Part shown: positions 46,278 through 55,003 of the stretch, one piece after another | Layout: each line of letters begins with the position of its first letter | Numbering within the stretch: the first letter of the stretch is position 1 | Translations under genes and position numbers: made by a program | Notes under the pieces: model-generated | The model's database searches: none | What the model was told of the DNA's origin: nothing | The model's input: only the letters and a program-made list of their open reading frames with translations | Assembly (NCBI GenBank): GCA_003116975.1 | Contig: BGKB01000072.1 | Location: 162,577 to 226,576 of the forward strand | Direction: 5' to 3' | DNA from: Aurantiochytrium sp. KH105 | Lineage: Eukaryota; Sar; Bigyra; Thraustochytrida; Thraustochytriidae | Length of the DNA: 64,000 bases

Positions 46278-48657
46278 CGTCGCGCGAGGCCGGCAGCGCG
46301 AAGAATGAACGAGACTGACTTTCTATGCAGAAACAGAGAAGCAAAAGAAAAAAGAACGAACGAAAGATCATCGTTGCCGTCCGAGTCTTGTTTTCACTAA
46401 AGTTTTCTACGCATCCGAGGCGGGTGGTGCGGCCCTTTTTTTCTACCAGACCAAGAGAGGTCGCGCTCGAACCCGCCCGACTTGCATGCAAGCAAGTTGT
46501 GCCAAGTTGACCATGGCGACAGACAGCGGCCGGCACGGCGCGGCGATGGCGAACGTGAGTGATGGTCGCAGTCGCCATCAATCGATGTATCGATGGATCC
46601 ATCGATCCATTGATCCATCGATCGATCCGAGTGACGAGTCGCGCGTGGCTCAGTAGTGCGCGGTGGTCGCAGTCGCTAGCAAAGGGGAGAAAGCTCTAGT
46701 ATTATAGCTCTCCAGAGCACGCCGACGATTGCGCTCCGCGAGCTGGCAGCTGACCGGGCCGACAACCCTTCGTTTGCTTGGTCATCATCGGTTGTTTATG
46801 CTTCCTACTTGGCTGCTGCTGACAGTGCCGGCTGCTGCTGCTGCTGCTGCTGCTTGGCTGGTTGCGGTGCGGAAGCACTCGCGCTCTCATTACTTCCGCG
46901 TCCCGGGGCTTTCGCTTCGCACTGCATTGCACTGCAGCACGCTCGACTCGACGGCCACGTCACAGTGCAGCAGCGCGTGAGTCTCAGAGGCGCTTACTGT
47001 TAGGCCACGCGCCTTGTGAATGAATGGCGTCATTTTGCAAGACTGTTGCTTGCCTTACCTTGCCGGCAGGCATCATGATGGGCTGCACTCTCGGCAGCTC
47101 GCTCGCTTGCTCCGCGTCCGTTCCGTCCCGTCTCGCGAGCGCTTTATCCTCCAACCCGCCGGCAGTCAGGAACTCGCGCACCGGCAGCTGCTGCTGCAGC
47201 ACGCACAGCACGGTTTTTCGTGCTCGAGGTCCCCGACTCCACGGGTCTGCCGCGTGCACTTGGACGATGCTGCTGCGGCTTCGTCTTCATTCCACCTCCG
47301 CCGCCTGCCATCCGCGCTGCCTTGCGCATGTTCCGCCCTGGCCGGCCGGCGCCTCCGTCTCCATCTGCAGCGCCATCGCCGCCGCCCTCCGCCAGCAGCC
47401 GCGCTCGCGCGACTCGTCGTCCTCCTCGGCGCTCGCCATGGCCATCATGCAATGCCATCCATGCTCCCAAGTCAACCGTGCTTGAGCCCCTCGCCGTCCT
47501 GGAGGCGCCGCGCGGCCGTCCGCCGCCGCTCGCGCGCCTTTCCCCCGCCGCTGCCGCGCCGCGCGCCGCGCTCTCCCCGGGCGCGCCGCGTGCTCGCCGT
47601 CTTCTGCTCCGCGTGCTCGCGCGCCGTGTCCGCGTGCTCGCGCGCCGTGTCCGTCTCTGCGGCTCGGCTTGGCTTGGCTTGGGCCGCCTTTGCCCCCCGT
47701 TCCCCGGAGGGCCGGCCTTGTTTCCCAGTTTCCACTCTTCACTGTCGGCAAGTTCTCCTTTTTGACTCCCTGCTTTCTTTCGTTCACTCGTTCACTCGTT
47801 GGTTCGTTCTCTCCCTTGATTTACAGTTAGTCGAGGCGGCGGGCCTAGGCGGGGCTAGGCCGCCGCTACTGCGTCACGCCGCCGCCGCGGGCGGGCGCGC
47901 ACTTGCGGCGTGCATTCTGCACTTGCATTCTGCACTTGCGCCGCCGCCATTTCCGACTTGCGCGCGCGGCCGCCCGCATTCCGCACTTGCGCGCCGCGCC
48001 GCAAGTGGGCTATCGCCGCTGCGCAAGTGCGCCCTGCCTTTCTTCCGCTGTGTCTCTCTCCGCGCCTCCTCTGCGTCTGTCTCTCTCTGCGTCTGTCTCT
48101 CTGCGTCTGTCTGTCTGTCTGTGTGTCTGTCTGTCTGTCTGTCTGTCGCGGCGGCAGACCCGAGCAGAGACCGCGGCGCGCGGCGCGGGGTTGCGCGCGG
48201 CCGCTGCGTCCGGCGCGGCTGCCGGCATCCGCGCGGGCGACCGTCGCCCGCCCGCCCGCCCGCCCGCCCGCCCCGGCAGGGCCTGGCCACTGGCCTGCGC
48301 GGCCGACGCGGCGCGGATTGGATCGGAGTGGAGCTGCCTGGCGCGAGGACGCTCGCTCGCTTCGCCAGCCCGCCCGTGCGCGAGCCCGCTCGTGCGCGCG
48401 CGCGAGCCCGCGGCGGCGCGAGCCCGCCCGCTCCGACGACCTCCCTACCGCCCGCCCCGCGCGCGCGGCCGTCGAGGCGCCGGCGCGAGCGAAGCCCGAA
48501 AGGGATCGCGACGCGAGCGAGCGCGCCACCAAGGCGCACCTCGCGGCGCTCGAGGGCGCCTGCAGAGCGCGCGAGGCGGCCTGGTGTAGCGTGGCGTGGC
48601 GTAGCGTAGCGCGGAGGGAAAGAAGGCTGCGAGGTCCGGCCTCGCGGCGGCGAGAGG
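46278..48657. other. Large divergent intergenic region
   Basis: 2.4 kb between SNF8 and the kinase gene. Contains an ATCGATCC repeat patch (about 46575-46628), a GCTGCTGCTGCT run (about 46830-46853), a cluster of CACTTGCG motifs (47899-48031), CTGTCTGTCTGTC (about 48103-48147) and GCCCGCCCGCCC (about 48247-48275). A 1.6-kb plus-strand open frame (47020-48609) is compositional and not supported. Confidence 0.5.
47899..48031. promoter_or_regulatory. Cluster of CACTTGCG-type motifs upstream of the kinase gene
   Basis: Seven copies of a motif close to (G)CACTTGCG, five in one orientation (for example about 47899, 47919, 47932, 47955 and 47983) and two in the other (about 48000 and 48022), within about 130 bp. 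Could be repeated transcription-factor sites or a degraded minisatellite. Confidence 0.35.
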
Positions 48658-50247
48658 ATGCAGCAGGGAGGGATGAATCTGCGATTGAACCGCGAGAATC
48701 TGGATCCCGATGTGATGACCATCACGCAGGGCAACCTCGAGGAGGTCCGCGAGCTCGTCCCACGCGTCATGGAGCAGCTCGAGTCGGATCGAGAAAACGT
48801 GACGCGTAGCGGCGGACACTCGCAGATGCAACTTATCGCGTCCGAGACCGAGCGATATTTGCACGACCTCCAGGCATGGGCTAGTCGTGCCGAGGACCTC
48901 CTCGAGCAGCAGGCTGCCGAGCAGGCGCGAGGCGTGAGCTCTGGCGGCGGTGGCGTCGACGACGACGATGACGATGACGACGACGACGACGACGACGACG
49001 ACGATGCCATGATGGGCGGTAGTGATTCCGACGGCGATGCAATGGGCCATCACCACCACAACAACAACAACAACAGCAATAACAACAACAACAACAACCA
49101 AGGAGGGAGTAACGCAGGCCGCACCGGCGCTGGACCTGGGACGTCAGCCGGCAGCGTGGGGGCGCAAGGCCACGCGTTCGGCCATCAAATTCATCAAAAC
49201 GATGGCGCGAGCATCGCCGCGGCCGCCGCGGCTGGCGGCGAGCTGCAGCGCCTGCTCGTCAGCCGTGGCCGCTTTCCCGTGTTCACCCCTCAGGGTGACC
49301 GCCTCATGGAGGGGCTCAACTACGGCAGAGACTTCTTCCTCTTTGAGCGTGTGATCCGCGATACAATCTACGGCAACATCATCCGCTCCGTGCGGGCGGA
49401 ACGTAAAGGCGACGCAAATAAACTGGTCGCGACCGAACAGCAGGTGGCAATCAAGGTGTTTCAGCGACAACTTGTCGCAGATGGGCGCGCCCGGGGTGGG
49501 CAGCCTGTGCAGGAGAATCCGCTCGATGAGCTCTCGTTCCAGCAGCGCCTCAGCCAACCCGGTCACCCCAACGTACTTGGACTGCTCGGGTGCTTTGAGG
49601 ATAACGACTACCTCTACGCCGTGCTACCTCTCGCAGGCGCCGAGCTTTTTGAAATTATTGCTACGCGCGGGCCCTTTTCGGAAGCCCAGGCGCGACCATT
49701 ATTCCGGGACATGCTCAGCTCCCTGGTCTATGTGCACGAGCACGGCATCGCACACCGCGACGTCTCGCCAGAGAACTTCCTCATGGACCTGGGCACCGGG
49801 AGACACCCGATCCTCATCGACTTTGGCCTCGCGGTACGAATGTCGCGCGCCCCCACTCACATGGCTGGTCAGGACCTCGATCGTCCACAAGTGTGGGCGC
49901 CGATCCGGCACACGGGCTTTGTTGGCAAAGTTCTTTATGCAGCGCCGGAAATGTGGGGCGACCAGCCTTACGATGGGCCTTCTGTTGATCTATGGAGCGC
50001 CGCCGTGACTCTCTTTGTGTGCATTTTCCAGGCGCCGCCCTGGGAACGAGCGCGGGCGTCGCGCCGCCGAGACGGATACGTAAATATTGTTCTGCAACAT
50101 CAGCTCCGAGCGGTGCTGCGCACGTGGAACTTTCCGGCCTCGGACAGTCTCATCGATTTGCTACAAGGGATCTTTCGTGAGAATCCTAAAGAACGATTCT
50201 CCTTGCAGACCGTCTTGCAGCACCCATGGCTGCATGAAGACAGCTGA
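48658..50247 (+). CDS. Divergent protein kinase with an HRDxSxEN catalytic loop
   Basis: 529 residues. N-terminus (1-100) is helical, then a 16-residue Asp run, a His/Asn run and a Gly-rich linker, all encoded by microsatellites (48957-49100). The kinase domain spans about 218-527: VAIKVF (lysine strand), an alpha-C region, AHRDVSPENFLMD, LIDFGLAV, GKVLYAAPE, and DLWSAAVTLFVCIF. The usual Gly-rich loop is not clear (FERVIRDTIYGNII). The catalytic loop reads HRDVSPEN where most Ser/Thr kinases have HRDLKxxN, so the Lys contacting ATP gamma-phosphate is replaced by Ser. The Asp, Asn and DFG are intact, so activity is possible. Substrate unknown. Confidence 0.88.
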   Translation: MQQGGMNLRLNRENLDPDVMTITQGNLEEVRELVPRVMEQLESDRENVTRSGGHSQMQLIASETERYLHDLQAWASRAEDLLEQQAAEQARGVSSGGGGVDDDDDDDDDDDDDDDDAMMGGSDSDGDAMGHHHHNNNNNSNNNNNNNQGGSNAGRTGAGPGTSAGSVGAQGHAFGHQIHQNDGASIAAAAAAGGELQRLLVSRGRFPVFTPQGDRLMEGLNYGRDFFLFERVIRDTIYGNIIRSVRAERKGDANKLVATEQQVAIKVFQRQLVADGRARGGQPVQENPLDELSFQQRLSQPGHPNVLGLLGCFEDNDYLYAVLPLAGAELFEIIATRGPFSEAQARPLFRDMLSSLVYVHEHGIAHRDVSPENFLMDLGTGRHPILIDFGLAVRMSRAPTHMAGQDLDRPQVWAPIRHTGFVGKVLYAAPEMWGDQPYDGPSVDLWSAAVTLFVCIFQAPPWERARASRRRDGYVNIVLQHQLRAVLRTWNFPASDSLIDLLQGIFRENPKERFSLQTVLQHPWLHEDS

Positions 50248-51145
50248 AAAAGATGTTATCAACACCACCACCACCACCCCCACCCCCACAGTGGGAGGGG
50301 GAGCTCCTTTGCACCTTGTTTCCTCTGGCCTTTCGTTGCCGGGATGTCAGAGAAACTGAGCACGTTGCCCCCCCTCTGTGGTGTGCGCACTTTGGCGAAG
50401 AAAAATTGAAACGCTGCTAGGGCAAATTTGTTTGCGATTGGCTGCTTCGATCACCTCATCTCCTCCCCTCTTTTCAGAAAGGAGGGTCTTTTCTCATGTC
50501 TCACAGAATGACTTTTCCTTTTTTCTCTCTCGGCGGCAAGGAATACGAAGAAGAACAAGAAACAGCAAAACAGCCCTGTGTTGTATGATGCAAGAGCATA
50601 GACAGGCTCATACGCGCATCACCATGCCCCTCGATCCACCTCCTTTTCTTCCAAATCATGCCCACATCCTTTGGCACGAAACGCAGCATGAAAACATCAT
50701 CGATTAAGCGATAGAAAAGAGCATCATCAACAGCAACGTCCACAACGTAATCGAGACAAAAGTTTTCTTTTACCCATCTTTTTATACTCGCACAAGTATT
50801 CCAGGGGTGCCAAGAGCAAAAGCAAAAGCAGCAGTAGTACGACAACATCAAGAAGAATCGTTTATAAGCTCGCAGCAACGAAAATCACCGCATCAATGCT
50901 TTCAGCATCGTGTCCGAACTGGTTCCTTCTTGTCGTTATCATTGCGCTGTGCAGTATGCCTCCTTTTTTGTCCCATGAGCCAAAAATTCCTTGGTAGTCT
51001 TGCTTGCTTGCTTGTTTGATTGGATGCTCACATCAACATCAACAACAACATCAATAACAACATCAACAACAACAACATTTGGAAATTTAGAAAACGACCT
51101 TTCCCCTGAGGAAAAAAAGAAGAACAAAAAAAAGCACCAACACCT
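50248..51145. other. Convergent intergenic region
   Basis: Contains ACCACCACC (about 50260-50282) and an AACATCAACATCAACAAC block (about 51028-51077). The region lies between the kinase and the first fibro-slime gene. No gene supported. Confidence 0.4.
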
Positions 51146-53986
51146 TCAAAGACTCTCGTCCTCAACAGCGAATTGCTTGCGCCCAGTCGCAGGCTTGCTC
51201 TTGAAAAATCGCGAAAACCGATTCGTTGCCTGTGGAGCAGCAAGCTGACGAGTTTGCTTGTGAAGACGAATTTGCTCCTGCAGATCCTGATTCTCTTCCG
51301 ACAGCTTGGCAATGGAACCGGAGCCGTCGAGCTCCGCAGCCCGCGCGCGCTCGCGCTGAAGCGCCGCACTCGAGGACATGACCATCTTCGTCACCACATT
51401 GTACTCTGAGTTCGGGTCGTAATGAATCTCCCGCTCCATGTTGTAGAGCTTACCCTGCTCGATAAACTCCTTATCGCGCTGCCAGCGACGTCGTACGAAG
51501 AGAAGTGCGCAGGCAATAAACACGAACAGGGCAAAGGCTCCACCGCCTGCGGCTCCTGCATACAAGGGCACCTTGCTGGGAGCGGCCTCCGTGGTGGGGG
51601 CAAACGGAATCGGGGACGCGGTCGGGCGAGCGGTAAGCGGGACCATGCGCACCGATCGAGCCGCTGATGCGGTCCACGCATAACCCATTGGTGTCACCGT
51701 CGCGCTCATGGTCCCATTCACGTCAAGCGGGTCGGTGAGACTCAGGTCGACGTCAAAGTAGCACCCGACACCGGCACAGACATACACATCAAACGTGCCT
51801 GGGACATCGGTCACAAGTGCTGCAGTGTACGTGCCGTCGCGATTATCAACAATCGTCGCATTAATCACCGCAGGCTCAAGTGCACCTCCGTAGTATGTCA
51901 GCTCCTCTTCGTCCTCCTCCAGCACGCGGCGCAGGCTCAACGTCTCATTAGGCAGGGGCATTGCCTCAAGTCGTTCCACAAAGAACGCGTGAAGTACGTC
52001 TCCATCACCGCCGTAGGTGATCGAATTATTGCATGCATCCCGCAAGCGCAGCGTCGGGCCACCGTACGATGTGCCATCCGCAGGCACGAGGACGGGGTCC
52101 GCTTCCTCCCCATCTTCAAAGTCAACAGACAACGTTTGCGAAGGCTCCACAGACACAGTCTCGACGGTTAAGTTCTTGATCGAGAGCGGCGACACGCTGG
52201 AACCCGAGGACGACGCGGTCGTGAATCCCACGTACGCGTTGCGATTGCCAATTATATCCTCCACCACAAAATTATCCTGGCGGAGGTACAGCGAGTCATC
52301 AATGTAGACCTGGACCCAAGACGGCGTCTCGAGATACTCGACACGGATCGTGTGGGTTTCGTCATCCCGGCGAAGCGTGCGCATAATGCCATCAAAGACG
52401 TGCTGGCTCCCAAAGTTCGGGCCAATCGAATCTCCGAGCTCATCCGCAAAGTGAATGCTCACTTGCTGCGACGTGCAGCTACCCTCGGCGCGGTCAGTGC
52501 AGAGATCAAAGACAATCGCCATAGCATGCGTGAGATACTGATAGCCAAGGCCTCCGCCCGTCGAAACGGGAAGATCCTCCAAACCATTTTCGCGGTCGTG
52601 CAGAACAAGCGCAAAACCCTCGCTCTCGCCTGCTGAGGCGAGTTGGACCTCGAACTCGATGACGAAGCCCGCGCCAACGTTTTGCTGTTTTGTTAGATAC
52701 GCAAACGACTGAATTCCATTCGGTGTGTCGGCGTCAATGAGAGCGAGCTCTGGCGACGACCCACCAAGGTTCCACGATCCTGCCCCCGGGCTCAGAAACC
52801 AGTCTGCAGCGGTGTTCTGGGTGGCCCAAGAAAACGATTTTGATCCAGATCGGACCACGTTACAATTCGAGGCGAGCGAGGTAGTGATCTTGAAGTTAGA
52901 CTTATCCGTGTGGCGCTCGGCATGAAATACGCTTAAGGGGTAAGTCTCATTCAAAGTGAGGTTGCACAAAGTCTGAACGGAGTCGACGTCGACCGAGCCT
53001 GATAACGAACCGTGCAGGCCTCCGAGGTCGACAACAAGTACATTGTTGATAAATACCCAGACATCGTCATCTCCAGTGAATTCGAACGTCTCCCCGCCGG
53101 AGTACTGGAAGTAGGTGTGAATCTCACTGGTAAACCAAAACTTGGCGTGGTACGACGTAGTCCCCGTCGACACGGTATAGCTGTGAGGCCAGGCAGGAGC
53201 CTCTTCCATCGAATAAGTCTCTTGCAAGAGACCATTGTATTCCTTAAGAGGTACAAAGTAAGGATGGTCACTGTTGGAGAGTGAGCCATCACCGTCGTAG
53301 TCGGCTTCAGAGGCGTCAAACTCGTACCAATCTTCGGCGTCGCGGTACGTGAGAATCATCTTGCGCCCTACTCGTTTGTTATATTTTGGATCATCATTGA
53401 ACCAAGATGCAAAGTACGTGGCATTCGTCGTCGTGTAAAGCCCGCTGGTCTCATGCTGACCGCACCGATCAGAGCTACAGTATTGGACCTTTGGGAGCCC
53501 CGAGTCGGATATTGCAGCAGTCTCGTTCACAGTTGCTGACATTTCCGAATCATCCGACGAGCAGCCAATTTGGCAACTTGGACCATTTACGTAGATGCTA
53601 CCTTGCCCATATGCTTCAAAGTCAGGATGACCACCAATTTCTCCCGTGCGCTGGTGTTCCCAGTACGGGCAATAGGTTCCGAGGCTGGTTTGCGAATTAG
53701 AAGCCGGAACGGTGAAGCCGGTGATTGCTGGGTCGGAGGGATCTTCGTAGTCGTACCATTCCCGTTTAACGCCTCTGAACAAGTTGCATGTAGACTCATC
53801 TGTGACCCCCCAAGCGCTGCAGTACTCGTCCTTGGGCACGCATCCTGAGGGCATAAAATCTCGGAACGTCACCGAGTACACGATCTGCTCTGCTTGAGAA
53901 TCTACAGCGCCCAGCAGGATTTGGGTCAGCACTATTGCGAGTGCAGCCAGGTCCTTTGATGACGACGACGTCATCTTCGAGTTCAT
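51146..53986 (-). CDS. Surface protein: fibro-slime + L-type-lectin-like + filamin-like domains, copy 1
   Basis: 946 residues from the ATG at 53986 (53974 is an alternative). Signal peptide: AALAIVLTQILLGAVDSQA. Order: a fibro-slime/PA14-like domain (about 20-390) with GDDDVWVFIN and VVDLGGLHG; an L-type-lectin-like domain (about 430-612) with QNVGAGFVIEFEVQLAS, EGFALVLHD and AIVFDLCTD; an Ig/filamin-like segment with VDNRDGTYTAALVTDVPGT (about 712); a Thr/Pro stalk; one membrane helix (about 809-830); a ~115-residue cytoplasmic tail starting RRRWQRDKEFIEQGKLYN, with YDPNSEYNVVTKMVMSSSA, a short coiled coil and a basic end. Such domains bind carbohydrates or Ca. A cell-surface adhesin or receptor is inferred. 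Confidence 0.9.
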   Translation of the reverse strand: MNSKMTSSSSKDLAALAIVLTQILLGAVDSQAEQIVYSVTFRDFMPSGCVPKDEYCSAWGVTDESTCNLFRGVKREWYDYEDPSDPAITGFTVPASNSQTSLGTYCPYWEHQRTGEIGGHPDFEAYGQGSIYVNGPSCQIGCSSDDSEMSATVNETAAISDSGLPKVQYCSSDRCGQHETSGLYTTTNATYFASWFNDDPKYNKRVGRKMILTYRDAEDWYEFDASEADYDGDGSLSNSDHPYFVPLKEYNGLLQETYSMEEAPAWPHSYTVSTGTTSYHAKFWFTSEIHTYFQYSGGETFEFTGDDDVWVFINNVLVVDLGGLHGSLSGSVDVDSVQTLCNLTLNETYPLSVFHAERHTDKSNFKITTSLASNCNVVRSGSKSFSWATQNTAADWFLSPGAGSWNLGGSSPELALIDADTPNGIQSFAYLTKQQNVGAGFVIEFEVQLASAGESEGFALVLHDRENGLEDLPVSTGGGLGYQYLTHAMAIVFDLCTDRAEGSCTSQQVSIHFADELGDSIGPNFGSQHVFDGIMRTLRRDDETHTIRVEYLETPSWVQVYIDDSLYLRQDNFVVEDIIGNRNAYVGFTTASSSGSSVSPLSIKNLTVETVSVEPSQTLSVDFEDGEEADPVLVPADGTSYGGPTLRLRDACNNSITYGGDGDVLHAFFVERLEAMPLPNETLSLRRVLEEDEEELTYYGGALEPAVINATIVDNRDGTYTAALVTDVPGTFDVYVCAGVGCYFDVDLSLTDPLDVNGTMSATVTPMGYAWTASAARSVRMVPLTARPTASPIPFAPTTEAAPSKVPLYAGAAGGGAFALFVFIACALLFVRRRWQRDKEFIEQGKLYNMEREIHYDPNSEYNVVTKMVMSSSAALQRERARAAELDGSGSIAKLSEENQDLQEQIRLHKQTRQLAAPQATNRFSRFFKSKPATGRKQFAVEDESL

Positions 53987-55003
53987 AAAGAATAGAACTC
54001 TTTCCGCGCAACTCAAGCAAAACGAACGAGAGCGAATTTATCCAAGCAAGGCGAATTGAAGCAGTTCAGTTGGTCCCTTCGCGCGTGTGCAGAAACGCAG
54101 CCTGTTTACCTTGTCCGGCCCCGCTCGCGGCCTTCTCGTGCCCACCTCGCGGTCTTCGGCGTTTCTTCCCGCGCTAATGCTGATCTCGTTCCCCTTCGTC
54201 GTCTCCGTCTTTCTCCCCTTTCCACCTCTCGTTCCGCGTGCCTTGCGCGCGCGCGCTCTTGTGCTTTTCGCGCTTGTGGTTTTCGCCCTTGTGCGCTTTG
54301 CTCGCTTTTCACGCGCTCCTTCCCCGCGGCCCTCGCCGCTCCCGGTCCGTCTGCGCACCGCGCGGCGCCGCGCTCGGGCCGCCTGCACCGTCGGCCGCCC
54401 CGCTTGTCTTGCGCGAGCGCGCGAGCTCTCGAGCGAGGGATTCCGAGCACGCCGCAGGCTGCAGCGTTGTGGTTTTACGCCTCCGAGTCGTCGCGCGAAA
54501 AGGGCGCGCGCGCTCCAACGATAGTAGGATACTTACCTCGCCGCACCCGAGCGGCACGTGCACAGCTAAACCTGACCAAACCTAACCGAGGTGGTAATTG
54601 CCCCGGCCTCTCTTCTGCTGCTGATGTGAGGCCATTGTGGCTGGCCAAACTTGGAACTAACTACGAACAAGGGGAGAAGCGAAGGTGACTGAACGGGGGA
54701 GGAGCGGAGGATGAAGAAGGATGTTGATGGAGGATTGGGAGAGAAGCCAAAGAGGACGTGGCTCTCCACATCTGCCGGGTCGGCTGGAAAAGGCCATGGG
54801 CGAAAAGAGATTCTGCAGGCGAGAGTCCAGGAGAATTCTGCATCGAAACCCTTGCGAGTAGATCATAGCACGCCAGATCACACAGTGCACAAGCAGCTTC
54901 AGCAGCACAGGCGGCATCAGATCGGAACGCAAATCACAACAAAGACAAAACAATAAGGTTTCTGAGCGTCCCGGGCGCGCGTCTTCGCAACGCTGGGATC
55001 AGG
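53987..55003. other. Intergenic between fibro-slime copies 1 and 2
   Basis: Pyrimidine-rich promoter of copy 1, then a GC-rich stretch. No supported gene. Confidence 0.4.

Noticed and set aside
47020-48609. 529-residue plus-strand open frame
   Set aside because: Arg/Ser/Pro-rich translation of GC-rich repeat DNA, open frames on the other strand too, crossing simple repeats; no protein-like segments.
53987-54016. Start of surface protein copy 1 at 54016
   Set aside because: That codon is TTG; the first ATG is at 53986.
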